From Bacillota bacterium (GTDB taxonomy: Bacteria > Bacillota > Clostridia > Lachnospirales > Lachnospiraceae): a stretch of DNA of 24,564 nucleotides. The stretch covers positions 1 through 24,564 of the forward strand of contig JAEZPG010000009.1 in NCBI GenBank assembly GCA_023413555.1, read 5' to 3'. Positions 1-8,198 of the stretch are shown here, one piece after another; within the stretch, counting starts at the first letter, position 1; each line of letters begins with the position of its first letter. The position numbers and the translations under genes were made by a program. The notes under the pieces were generated by a model. The model was given only the letters and a program-made list of their open reading frames with translations, had not been told where the DNA came from and made no database searches.

Positions 1-982
1 CCTGAAACATAAACATGGAAGAAACACCGATGCATATTAACTTTCCAAGTTGGTCCTTAGCTTTTCTAGCTGTCATCAAACACATAAATATGATGATAGA
101 CAACAATAATAGAATCAAACAACCTCCTATAAAGCCAAACTCTTCACCTATAACACTCCAGATAAAATCACTTTCATTCACACCTACAATAGAATAACTT
201 CGTGGAGTAGATGGCCCTTCTGATAATAACTTTCCATATAACGAACCAGTACCTATTGCCTGTATAGAGCATAATTGTTGCCAGTTCTCCCTGAGAGCAT
301 ATAAAGGATTATCTGGCTGAGTAAAGGCAATTAAACGCCGTACCTGATACTCTTCTAGTAGAAAACTGCTCCCTGGTTGGAGCAAGTACCATCCAAATGC
401 AATAATACTTGGAATCATAACTCCTAAAGTGGGAAGAACTATCTTATAACTTAATCCAGCAGCAAAAATTGTGATAACAAATATAAAAATCATTACCATA
501 CTAGAGGATAAGTCAGGCTGTTTGAAAATCAGTAAAGTAGGTATAATTGTTATGGCACCAGAGATTAACACTACATAGAATTTGTTCATCTTGTTTTCCA
601 TTTTGGTAAATACTACAGCAAGCAACAATATTAGTGATATCTTTGCTAATTCTGAAGGTTGAAGTGTCATTACCTTTAAATCTATCCAACGATAGCAATC
701 GGTAGTTAATTTCGTTCCTAATGGTGAGTATTTAACTAAAAATAGCATTATTATTACTACTACATAATAAAAGGCTGCAAACTTAGCAACAAAGTGATAG
801 TCAATTAGCGTCACTGTTGCTATGATAATTAAACCAAAAACTAGGCCGAATAACTGCCTAAGATATATGGAATTAGCACCTGACAGTTTTATAGCATATG
901 CACTGATTAAAGACAAGATACATACAACTATTACCAATGCTAGGTTTAAATTTTTGAAATTAAATTGTTTAAAATTAAACAT
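1..982 (-). CDS. rodA: SEDS-family peptidoglycan glycosyltransferase RodA/FtsW (3' end outside window)
   Basis: The frame is open from an ATG at 982 to the left window edge: 327 codons with no stop, so the C-terminus is missing. SEDS proteins polymerise lipid II into glycan strands in the membrane, paired with a class B PBP. Visible are several hydrophobic helices, a QPSELAK motif (residues 109-114), QPDLSSS (155-161), and ESDFIWSVIGEEFGFIGG (270-287). The last corresponds to the family's DFIF..IGEE.GF block; D272 is the expected catalytic aspartate. The start is supported by AAGGAT eight bases upstream, which overlaps the minE stop codon; minE ends 12 nt before this gene. Position behind mreBCD, pbp2 and minCDE favours RodA over FtsW or SpoVE, but without the C-terminus that is inference. 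SEDS membership is secure. Confidence 0.9.
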   Translation of the reverse strand, partial: MFNFKQFNFKNLNLALVIVVCILSLISAYAIKLSGANSIYLRQLFGLVFGLIIIATVTLIDYHFVAKFAAFYYVVVIIMLFLVKYSPLGTKLTTDCYRWIDLKVMTLQPSELAKISLILLLAVVFTKMENKMNKFYVVLISGAITIIPTLLIFKQPDLSSSMVMIFIFVITIFAAGLSYKIVLPTLGVMIPSIIAFGWYLLQPGSSFLLEEYQVRRLIAFTQPDNPLYALRENWQQLCSIQAIGTGSLYGKLLSEGPSTPRSYSIVGVNESDFIWSVIGEEFGFIGGCLILLLLSIIIFMCLMTARKAKDQLGKLICIGVSSMFMFQ

Positions 983-994
983 GGAAATTCATCC

Positions 995-1273
995 TTACGA
1001 TTTCTTACCCGTCTTTAGATCTTTAATAGGAATATTGGCGAATAATGCAGGGACACTGCCATTATTCCCTTCAGATTCGGTCTGGGTGATTTTAATATCT
1101 AGTCCTGCAGTATCTATCTCAACGTATTTAGAGATCACTGCAATGATATCGTTTTTAATCTGTTCCATAATCTCCGGGGAGCAGTTAGCTCGATCAGAGA
1201 CTAATACCAGTTTAAGTCTGTCTTTTGCAACAGAACTGGAAGTTTTCTTTTTGAAAAAATCTGCAAAACTCAT
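995..1273 (-). CDS. minE: Cell division topological specificity factor MinE
   Basis: This 92-residue protein has the usual MinE length. MinE stimulates the MinD ATPase at the membrane, displaces MinC and drives the pole-to-pole oscillation that keeps FtsZ rings at midcell. The N-terminus MSFADFFKKK resembles the amphipathic membrane-targeting segment. AKDRLKLVLVSDR (residues 16-28) is the conserved anti-MinCD strand. IKNDIIAVISKYVEID (39-54) and DIKITQTESE then match the dimerising topological-specificity domain. A strong GGGGGAAGGA ribosome binding site precedes the ATG. minE begins 15 nt after the minD stop, and its own stop is part of the rodA ribosome binding site, so the three genes are translated from one message. 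Confidence 0.95.
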   Translation of the reverse strand: MSFADFFKKKTSSSVAKDRLKLVLVSDRANCSPEIMEQIKNDIIAVISKYVEIDTAGLDIKITQTESEGNNGSVPALFANIPIKDLKTGKKS

Positions 1274-1288
1274 AATCCTTCCCCCTCA

Positions 1289-2080
1289 TTAGTTTTTCTT
1301 TAATAGATGAGCCAGTTTACTCATAATTCCAGATTTAACATTAAGATCTAATAAAGGAACTTCTTCTCCCGTAATTCTATGACAAATGTTCATGTAAGCT
1401 TTACCTGCTAAGCTTTCAGAACCAACTAAAGGTTCACCTTGATTGGTAGAAACTACTATATTTTCATCATCAGGTACTACACCAATTAAATCAATGGCAA
1501 GAATCTCAACAACATCATCAGCTGACATCATATCACCACGTTTTACCATATCAGTGCGGAGACGATTCACAATTAAGTTTATCTTTTTAATTTCATGTGC
1601 CTCCAAAAGACCAATAATACGGTCTGCATCACGAACAGCAGATACTTCAGGGGTAGTCACTACTAAGGCACTATCAGCACCTGCAATGGCATTCAAGAAT
1701 CCCTGTTCAATTCCTGCTGGACAGTCAAGTATGATAAAGTCAAACTCACCTTTCAAATCTTCTGCTAATTTTCTCATCTGTTCAGGAGACACTGAATTCT
1801 TGTCCCTTGTTTGGGCAGAAGGTAGTAGGTAAAGATTTGGATATCTCTTATCCTTAATCAAAGCTTGTTTGATACGACAATTTCCTTCAATAACATCTAC
1901 CAAATTGTAAACGATACGATTCTCAAGACCCATAACCACATCTAAGTTTCGAAGGCCTATATCTGTATCAATTAATACTACTTTCTTGTTTAACTTTGCT
2001 AAACCAGTTCCCACATTTGCTGTAGTGGTGGTTTTTCCTACTCCACCTTTTCCAGATGTTACTACTATCACTTCACCCAT
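1289..2080 (-). CDS. minD: Septum site-determining ATPase MinD
   Basis: A 263-residue ParA/MinD-family ATPase. ATP-bound MinD dimerises on the membrane, recruits MinC to block FtsZ assembly near the poles, and is released by MinE. The deviant Walker A SGKGGVGKTTTT lies at residues 9-20 (signature lysine K11, P-loop lysine K16). VLIDTDIGLRNLD (35-47) is switch I, and ILDCPAGIE (117-125) is the Walker B/switch II region with D119. The C-terminus GIMSKLAHLLKKN (251-263) fits the amphipathic membrane-targeting helix. The gene sits 26 nt after minC and 15 nt before minE. All active-site motifs are intact. Confidence 0.97.
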   Translation of the reverse strand: MGEVIVVTSGKGGVGKTTTTANVGTGLAKLNKKVVLIDTDIGLRNLDVVMGLENRIVYNLVDVIEGNCRIKQALIKDKRYPNLYLLPSAQTRDKNSVSPEQMRKLAEDLKGEFDFIILDCPAGIEQGFLNAIAGADSALVVTTPEVSAVRDADRIIGLLEAHEIKKINLIVNRLRTDMVKRGDMMSADDVVEILAIDLIGVVPDDENIVVSTNQGEPLVGSESLAGKAYMNICHRITGEEVPLLDLNVKSGIMSKLAHLLKKN

Positions 2081-2106
2081 TTAAGCATCCTCCAAACTAT
2101 TTCTTA

Positions 2107-2775
2107 CTAATATAAATTAATATCATTAATTACATCTTTCGTCAATGGCTCAATATATATATTACCATTCTCAATAAATGCAATTTTAGCTTCTTTAGCA
2201 GTCTCCTTTTGAGGTTTATCAGGGGCTCTGCCAAGAATGTCTGCAATACGAATCTGTACTGGCTTCATGTCGAGTGCAACTACGAAAGCATTTTCATTGC
2301 CAGCAGCTCCTGCAAATACATTTCCTTTTAAGCTCCCCAGTATAATGACATTACCTTTAGAAACAACTTTTGCCCCAGCATTGACATCACCAATAATTAT
2401 TATGCTTGTCTCAGATTCTAAAGCTTGTCCGGAACGAAGGTTTCCTTTATAAAACTGTCCAGTGCTGGAGGACAACTCCATTAACCGATCGTTTAGTGAT
2501 TTCTTAAACTGATTTTCCAGGGCTTCATCATTTGAAACAATGCACATAATTTTTAAATCGGAGTTAGCATTGATAATATCTAATATTTCTCTCTCCTCAT
2601 CCGTGGAGAGTTCTCTTCCTTCAAAGCTGATGGCCATTGAAGCATTTCCTAAAAACTTCTTGGACTCAGAAAATTTATTTGCAATATTCTGCTTTAATTC
2701 ATTAAAAGGTATCTGACCATCCAGTACAACTATAATTCCTGATTTGGTACCTTTGATTATTACCGAATTATTCAT
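2107..2775 (-). CDS. minC: Septum formation inhibitor MinC
   Basis: A 222-residue MinC. It inhibits FtsZ polymer formation and is brought to the membrane by MinD. The N-terminal domain (about 5-95) is the FtsZ-antagonising half. The C-terminal half (about 108-210) is the glycine-rich beta-helix that dimerises and binds MinD, with the conserved RSGQ at 114-117 followed by IIIIGDVNAGAKVVSKGNVI and LGSLKGNVFAGA. AGGAGG at 2785-2780 stands four bases before the ATG, a slightly short spacer. This is the first gene after a 74-nt gap from pbp2 that holds two hairpins, so the min genes may be partly uncoupled from mreBCD-pbp2. Assignment is strengthened by minD and minE immediately downstream. Confidence 0.95.
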   Translation of the reverse strand: MNNSVIIKGTKSGIIVVLDGQIPFNELKQNIANKFSESKKFLGNASMAISFEGRELSTDEEREILDIINANSDLKIMCIVSNDEALENQFKKSLNDRLMELSSSTGQFYKGNLRSGQALESETSIIIIGDVNAGAKVVSKGNVIILGSLKGNVFAGAAGNENAFVVALDMKPVQIRIADILGRAPDKPQKETAKEAKIAFIENGNIYIEPLTKDVINDINLY

Positions 2776-2788
2776 AAAACCTCCTAAT

Positions 2789-2841
2789 TGATTTCATAAA
2801 TTATGCGAATGAAATCATGGAGTACAGAAAAACCTGTACTC
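2789..2841 (-). other. Two tandem RNA hairpins between pbp2 and minC
   Basis: On the minus strand the pbp2 stop is followed by a perfect 8-bp inverted repeat, GAGTACAG/CTGTACTC (2841-2834 and 2827-2820, 6-nt loop). Two bases later comes a perfect 9-bp inverted repeat, TGATTTCAT/ATGAAATCA (2817-2809 and 2797-2789, 11-nt loop). The second ends four bases before the minC ribosome binding site. Neither is followed by a run of Ts, so they do not look like ordinary intrinsic terminators. A processing, stability or attenuation role is inference; the inverted repeats are plain in the sequence. Confidence 0.6.
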
Positions 2842-2849
2842 ACATATAT

Positions 2850-5717
2850 TTAGTCATGTAGAGCAGTATTGAGTTCAGGAGCTTGTACTTTCTCCTTTAG
2901 TAGAGCCTTTCTACCCTCTACATCAAAATAATATTTATAAACATCCCTAGCCAGTTCGGCAGCATTACCAGAAGTATATCCATGAGGAATTACAGAGGTA
3001 ACACTAATTTCAGGATTCTCGTAAGGAGCATAGGATACAAATAATGCATGATCTGGAAGTTTCTTGTTCTCTTGCGCGGTACCGGTTTTTCCGGCTACTT
3101 TGAAGTCAAAATCCTTAAATAGTTTTTTAATGGAGCTTTTGTCCCCGTTAACCGCCATATTCATGCCATTTAATACAGCATTCCAATAGGATTCGTTAAC
3201 ATTATTAATCTCTTGATATACCTTAGGCTTATTCTCCAATACAGCCTTACCATTGATATCTACTACCTTGTTAACAATTGATAAATCATATACGGTTCCT
3301 CTGTTGGATAATCCGGTTACATATTTAGATAAGCTTGCAGGCGTAAAGTTATTTGTACCTTGTCCAATGGCGGAACGAACACCTTGTTCATCAGAAACTT
3401 TACTTGTATATTCAGATTGTAATTCGATTCCTGTCGGTTTACCAAAGCCAAACATCTTGGCGTACTTACCCAACTTGGATAACGTTAAATCATCATGATA
3501 AGCACTATTCTTCCAACCTAAGTCCCAACCTAACTGATAGAAGAAGTAGTTACAGGATACCATAAGAGCCTCTGAGACATTGACATCACCATGACTGCCT
3601 GATCCAATCCAACAACGTGGAGAAGGATTAATCTCATCAAATACTAAATCGTCATGAATCTTCTTTTCAACGGTAATTTCATTCTCCTGTAAACCTACGA
3701 TAGAGACTAACATCTTATATGTGGAACCAGGTGCTGTCAACTGTTGAATCGGACGATTAATCAAAGGAAAGGCATCACTGGCAAGCAATTTTGAGTAGTA
3801 AGTGGAATCAATACGGTTTGCTAACTTATTATTATCATAACCAGGGTAGCTAACCATAGCTTTTACAGCGCCTGTATTAGTATCTGTTACTACAATGGAA
3901 CCGGAGCATGGATTTAAAGCTAATTGTCCAGGCGTAATCTCAAGTTTAGTTATCTTCTCACGAATAAATGTATAAGCAGAGGTGGAGCCACGCTTTAAAT
4001 TGTTAATGGCTTTCTCATCATATTTTAACACATCTTGATCAAATAATAAAAGACAAATTTCCTCTCCAGTAATTTTTTTATCTGCTATCATATATTTGTA
4101 GAGGAGCTTATTGAAATCTTTGTTTAAAGTAAGCTGCTCTACCATGTAATCCATCAGAGCTTCATAGATTTCTCTAGAATCATAATACCCCTGCGGATCA
4201 CTAAATATTTTACGATCGATTAGGTCATTTCCTAAAGCGTATTGGAGAAATTCGCTTATAGTAATGGTACCTGCAGTGTAAGCTTTATAAGTTTCATCCT
4301 CTTTATCTATTGATTCAGTCAGAAGAATATTATTATCCACTAGGAAATCATAGAAATAGTTTAGGTATTCCTGATATTCATCAGTCTGACTCTTAGTTTT
4401 ATCAGGTGAGGAATAGCTTAATATACTGCGAAGCTTTTTAAATACAGAATCTCTTCTGCTTACTAACTTATTATACACATTTTTCTCAGTGGAAGTTGCA
4501 GTGCTTTCTGAGAATTTGTTAATATTTAATATCTCATTATCAATAAATGAATAATAAACATTTTTTATAGGAATTACTTGTTCAGTGGAATTTCCTTTCT
4601 TAACGGTCTCATTATCATTAGGATGGATTTTCGTCAAAAGGATACCGGCAAGTTCCTTTTCTATCAATGTATAGCAAGCATTCTGAAGATCAGCATCAAT
4701 AGTTAGATAAACATCGCTACCACCTTCAGCCTGCTTAGTTGTGGTGGAGTTTTCAATTTGGTTATCAGAATTTAATGTGACGGTATTGGTACCTTTATTA
4801 CCATGAAGATATTTTTCAAAATCAGCCTCGATACCAGTTTTTCCAAATTGATCGCTTCTGGCATAGATTTTACTTCGTCCATCCTCCTCGGTATTCATAG
4901 TTGACCAAAGCTCATCACTGATAGAACCGGTATAGCCCAAAATCTGAGCCATGGAATATGCATACTTATCCGTGTATTTACGTGTGGTTCTCATTTCAAT
5001 ATCAAGACCAGGCAAATCACCAGAGTATTCTTTAATGGCAGTTACAGTGGCTTCACTGACATTGTCTGCTATGTCTAAGGCAACTGCATTATTGTATCCA
5101 TTCAAGTATTTTTCAAAGCGAATGGCCATAATTTTATAGGCTTCTTGCTTTGTATATTCAGAAGAAATATTAAAACCTAAGCTATTGGAGCTTGTGTCAT
5201 AGCGAAGATAATCAAACACTTCTTCCGCTGTAGAATTAAGTTGTTTTTCAGATAAACTTTTTATATTAGATAAAGCATACACATCTCTTTTAAAACTTTT
5301 TAAAGCATTACCTTCTTTTGTAAAGGTAACATTATCATTTTTATCAATTGCAAGACCAAAGTCTATGTTAATGGAATCACCATTACTTTCAATGATATGA
5401 ATAATCTTATTTAGCATAGCATTTAATGTTTCATTACTTGAAATACTATCTGTATCCATTAGTGTCACAGAATACGTAATGTCATTATAAGCAAGAAGTA
5501 CGCCGTTACTATCATAGATATTACCGCGAGTAGCCGGAACATCTACCTCTTTTGTCGAATTGGCGGTGGCTTGTTCCCTATATACTTCTCCCTTAACAAT
5601 TTGCAGGGCAAAAAGACGATAGACTAATACGCCAAACAACATCAGATAAATCAAAGTGATAGGAAGAAGCCTAGAAGTCACAAGAGCTTTAATTTTTTCT
5701 AGAATGGTATCAATCAT
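2850..5717 (-). CDS. mrdA: Penicillin-binding protein 2 (class B transpeptidase) with large insertion
   Basis: This class B PBP cross-links peptidoglycan during elongation, working with the SEDS partner and MreC. It has one N-terminal membrane helix (about 16-36), the dimerisation-domain motif RGNIYDSNG (64-72), and the start of the transpeptidase domain at YLTIDADLQ (337-345). Active-site motifs are S665-T-Y-K668 (SxxK), S721-C-N723 (SxN) and K877-T-G. At 955 residues it is much longer than a typical PBP2 of about 600-700. The excess is mostly one lysine- and tyrosine-rich stretch between about residues 360 and 600, which separates LTID..LQ from GSIVVTDTNTGAVKAMVSYPGYD. AAGGAG precedes the ATG, which overlaps the mreD stop by 4 nt (ATGA). 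Cys702, His709, Asp711 and Cys722 could form a metal site, as in the zinc-binding PBPs described for Clostridioides difficile. The PBP2 role rests on operon context and motif order. Confidence 0.95.
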   Translation of the reverse strand: MIDTILEKIKALVTSRLLPITLIYLMLFGVLVYRLFALQIVKGEVYREQATANSTKEVDVPATRGNIYDSNGVLLAYNDITYSVTLMDTDSISSNETLNAMLNKIIHIIESNGDSINIDFGLAIDKNDNVTFTKEGNALKSFKRDVYALSNIKSLSEKQLNSTAEEVFDYLRYDTSSNSLGFNISSEYTKQEAYKIMAIRFEKYLNGYNNAVALDIADNVSEATVTAIKEYSGDLPGLDIEMRTTRKYTDKYAYSMAQILGYTGSISDELWSTMNTEEDGRSKIYARSDQFGKTGIEADFEKYLHGNKGTNTVTLNSDNQIENSTTTKQAEGGSDVYLTIDADLQNACYTLIEKELAGILLTKIHPNDNETVKKGNSTEQVIPIKNVYYSFIDNEILNINKFSESTATSTEKNVYNKLVSRRDSVFKKLRSILSYSSPDKTKSQTDEYQEYLNYFYDFLVDNNILLTESIDKEDETYKAYTAGTITISEFLQYALGNDLIDRKIFSDPQGYYDSREIYEALMDYMVEQLTLNKDFNKLLYKYMIADKKITGEEICLLLFDQDVLKYDEKAINNLKRGSTSAYTFIREKITKLEITPGQLALNPCSGSIVVTDTNTGAVKAMVSYPGYDNNKLANRIDSTYYSKLLASDAFPLINRPIQQLTAPGSTYKMLVSIVGLQENEITVEKKIHDDLVFDEINPSPRCWIGSGSHGDVNVSEALMVSCNYFFYQLGWDLGWKNSAYHDDLTLSKLGKYAKMFGFGKPTGIELQSEYTSKVSDEQGVRSAIGQGTNNFTPASLSKYVTGLSNRGTVYDLSIVNKVVDINGKAVLENKPKVYQEINNVNESYWNAVLNGMNMAVNGDKSSIKKLFKDFDFKVAGKTGTAQENKKLPDHALFVSYAPYENPEISVTSVIPHGYTSGNAAELARDVYKYYFDVEGRKALLKEKVQAPELNTALHD

Positions 5718-6223
5718 ATGGTCTCCTTTCCAGATTTTTGTTCCAAACGAATAATGATAAAATGAATTAGCTTATACAATAGAATAGATACTAAAACAGT
5801 ATAGACTAATTCAGGAAGCATAATATTAATAAAATAATATGGTAGATTAGTGCGATTTCTCAATAAAAATGTAAGAATATAATATAAGAAATTATAGAAA
5901 ATATCGCTTAATCCAACCAACAAAATGGGAATCGTATAATCATCCCTGTAATAAATCTTATTGCAAAGGCCAACTAAATATCCTACCAGCATATAAATGA
6001 GCCCATATACACCGATTAAACTGTTATATTGACAATCAACTAATAAGCCCAGGAATAAACCTAGAAACATAGCCTCAACTTTGCCACGCATATATCCAAT
6101 AGCAACCACAATAATTAATATTAAATTAGGAACGACATTGGCCAGTGCTATTTTTTGCAACACAGTGGATTGTAAAAGATAACAAACCAGAATTAATGCC
6201 ATCATGTAAAGAAATCGTTTCAT
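5714..6223 (-). CDS. mreD: Rod shape-determining membrane protein MreD
   Basis: A small, very hydrophobic protein of 169 residues from the chosen start, with about five predicted membrane helices, the usual MreD size. MreD works with MreC as a membrane part of the elongasome. Motifs are few in this family, so the call rests on hydrophobicity, the early VVPNLILIIVVAIGYMRG segment typical of MreD, and position between mreC and pbp2. A longer start at 6232 exists, but the AAAGG there is directly against that ATG. The same AAAGGATGG stands six or so bases before the ATG at 6223, so the latter is preferred. The mreC stop TAA forms part of this ribosome binding site, and the 3' end overlaps pbp2 by 4 nt. 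Co-translation with both neighbours is likely. Confidence 0.9.
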   Translation of the reverse strand: MKRFLYMMALILVCYLLQSTVLQKIALANVVPNLILIIVVAIGYMRGKVEAMFLGLFLGLLVDCQYNSLIGVYGLIYMLVGYLVGLCNKIYYRDDYTIPILLVGLSDIFYNFLYYILTFLLRNRTNLPYYFINIMLPELVYTVLVSILLYKLIHFIIIRLEQKSGKETI

Positions 6224-6235
6224 AGTTACCATCCT

Positions 6236-7132
6236 TTATTTTGAACTCTTCTCATTATCTTTTGAGGGCTCATTAGGATCCGCTTTTATCATCGGCTCTT
6301 TTAATTTGGTAATAACCAAAACAGTTTCAAGTTTAGAAAAATCAACAGCAGGTCTGATAGTTCCAGACTGGCTCATATTATTGGAATCTAAAGCTACGTT
6401 ATCAACATATCCGATGAGTATGCCAGGCAGGAACTTGTTGCTTACTTTAGAGGTAACAATTTCATTTCCTACTTCTACAACTACGTCCTTCTTAATAGTA
6501 TTCATCTCGATGAGGCCGCTGCCAAATAACTCCAAATTACCCTGAATATTACAGGTGTCACCGGTATCTCTAAACATACCACCAACGTTGCTGGCATCAT
6601 CTACAATCAGACGAACAACAGAGTAGTTTTTACCTACTGCTGTTATAATGCCTACTAAACCTTCATCTGCAATAATATTCATGCCAACTAACAAACCATC
6701 TTCAGCACCTTTATCGATTGTGATGGTACTATACCAGTTGTGTGGATCATAACTGATTACTGTAGCAGCCACCTTCGGATAAGTTTTATAATTCTGGTCA
6801 AGCTTATAAAGCTTACGATAAGTATCAAGCTCATGCTTGTCCTGAAGTAGATTATTATTTTCTGTCTTTAACTGATTAATCTCCTGTTGTAATGTCTTAT
6901 TTTCTTCTGTTAGTTTTTCTACAGAATTAATCAGCTCAACTTTGGAATGAATGAAACTTCCAATCTCGTTAATTCCCTTTTGCATAGGCGTCATGACCCT
7001 TCCTACCAATGTCTTGGCAGGGGCAATTGCCTCACTATACTTAAATGATACAAATATCAGAATTAAGCATAGCACAGTTAATCCTAACAGAATATATCTA
7101 GGTGCTATGTTAATCTTTAACCGACGTCTCAT
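6236..7132 (-). CDS. mreC: Rod shape-determining protein MreC
   Basis: A 298-residue bitopic protein, a normal length for MreC. A membrane helix at about 12-30 is followed by an extracytoplasmic coiled coil (about 64-110, rich in Glu, Asn, Leu and Lys). The MreC beta-barrel core (about 115-277) contains VAATVISYDPHNWYSTITIDKGAEDGLLVGM and, later, GILIGYV, both characteristic of the family. The C-terminal 20 residues are a charged tail. MreC is known to bind and activate PBP2, whose gene lies two genes downstream. GGGAAGGGAG precedes the ATG, and the gene starts 18 nt after mreB. Confidence 0.95.
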   Translation of the reverse strand: MRRRLKINIAPRYILLGLTVLCLILIFVSFKYSEAIAPAKTLVGRVMTPMQKGINEIGSFIHSKVELINSVEKLTEENKTLQQEINQLKTENNNLLQDKHELDTYRKLYKLDQNYKTYPKVAATVISYDPHNWYSTITIDKGAEDGLLVGMNIIADEGLVGIITAVGKNYSVVRLIVDDASNVGGMFRDTGDTCNIQGNLELFGSGLIEMNTIKKDVVVEVGNEIVTSKVSNKFLPGILIGYVDNVALDSNNMSQSGTIRPAVDFSKLETVLVITKLKEPMIKADPNEPSKDNEKSSK

Positions 7133-7150
7133 AGGAAACTCCCTTCCCTA

Positions 7151-8179
7151 TTATTTTAGTTTTCTTTTTATGGAACCGGATGCAACAATAGATGTCAGAG
7201 TTTTTAGATTGGCGTCATCTATAATTGTACCAAGTCCATTAATTACTGCATTGGCAGGGCTTGGACAGATATTCACTTTAAGATCTGTTTCTTGGCTGAT
7301 TAGGTTATCTAGGTTACGGATACTGGAGGATCCACCTAAAATATAGATGCCTGAATCAATAATATCTGAGGAGATTTCAGGAGGAGTTCTCTCCAAAATC
7401 ATCTTAATATTATCTATAATGCTATTCAGATATTCTATAATAGCTTCATGAACCATATTGGATTTAATCTCCATCTCACTAGGAAGTCCTGTTACAACAT
7501 TACGACCATATACCTTGATAGATCTTTCCTCTAAATTATAAGCGTCTGCCAATTCCTTCTTAATGTTTTCAGCAGTTTTATCCCCAATTAGAAGATTATA
7601 TTTCTTCTTTACATATAACCGGATAGATTCATCCAGTTTGTTACCTCCAATTGGTATCAACTTACTGATGACAATACCACCTAAAGACATAATACTTATT
7701 TCAGTTGTATCTGCACCAATATCTACTGTCATGACACCAGAAGCACAGGTGATGTCAAGACCTGCTCCTAATGCAGCAGCAATTGGTTTATCCACAATCC
7801 CAACAGATTTGGCTTTAATGCATGAATGGGCAATTAAGTCTTTAAAAGCCATCTTTTCTACTTCAGTAATATCAGTTGGTACTGCTATTATACAATAACC
7901 ACCTTTAAAGTTGGTTCTTAATATTTTCTTAAATGTCGAGTTTATTAATGTTTCCATATTTGCAATATCTGCAATAACACCGTTACGTACAGGATAAGAA
8001 ACCTTAATATTACGAGGTGCTTTCTCTAACATCTCATAGGCTTCATCTCCAAATGCAATCACACGTTTTTTATTTTCTATCGCAATTACATTCTTTTCAT
8101 CAAATACAATCTCGTGTCCTTTACGGTATATTTTTAATGTACTAGTACCTAAATCAATTCCTAATAATCTATTTGTCAT
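7151..8179 (-). CDS. mreB: Divergent MreB-family actin-like shape protein
   Basis: A 342-residue bacterial actin homologue that would form membrane-associated filaments guiding wall synthesis. The fold motifs are GIDLGTSTLKIY (phosphate 1, residues 7-18), VDIGADTTE (phosphate 2, 152-160), the block GGIVISKLIPIGGNKLDESI followed by KKKYNLLIGDKTAENIK, and ILGGSSSIRNLD (adenosine region, 280-291). Two positions depart from typical MreB. The usual EEP/DEP before MAAAIGAG reads DKPIAAALGAG, putting K131 at the catalytic glutamate position. The phosphate-2 loop usually written DIGGGTTE reads DIGADTTE. T158, the other catalytic-site residue, is kept. The call is firm from homology and from the radC-mreB-mreC-mreD order, but ATP turnover may be altered or absent. 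A second, canonical MreB or Mbl may exist elsewhere. GGGAG precedes the ATG. Confidence 0.93.
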   Translation of the reverse strand: MTNRLLGIDLGTSTLKIYRKGHEIVFDEKNVIAIENKKRVIAFGDEAYEMLEKAPRNIKVSYPVRNGVIADIANMETLINSTFKKILRTNFKGGYCIIAVPTDITEVEKMAFKDLIAHSCIKAKSVGIVDKPIAAALGAGLDITCASGVMTVDIGADTTEISIMSLGGIVISKLIPIGGNKLDESIRLYVKKKYNLLIGDKTAENIKKELADAYNLEERSIKVYGRNVVTGLPSEMEIKSNMVHEAIIEYLNSIIDNIKMILERTPPEISSDIIDSGIYILGGSSSIRNLDNLISQETDLKVNICPSPANAVINGLGTIIDDANLKTLTSIVASGSIKRKLK

Positions 8180-8198
8180 TGTTTTCTCCCTTCTAGAT

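Noticed and set aside
513..698. Short minus-strand frame suggesting a broken rodA
   Set aside because: It is out of frame with the SEDS gene, whose own frame is uninterrupted from 982 to the window edge, so there is no frameshift.
822..1292. 156-codon open frame on the plus strand
   Set aside because: It is antisense to the rodA start and all of minE; composition follows the complementary strand and nothing supports translation.
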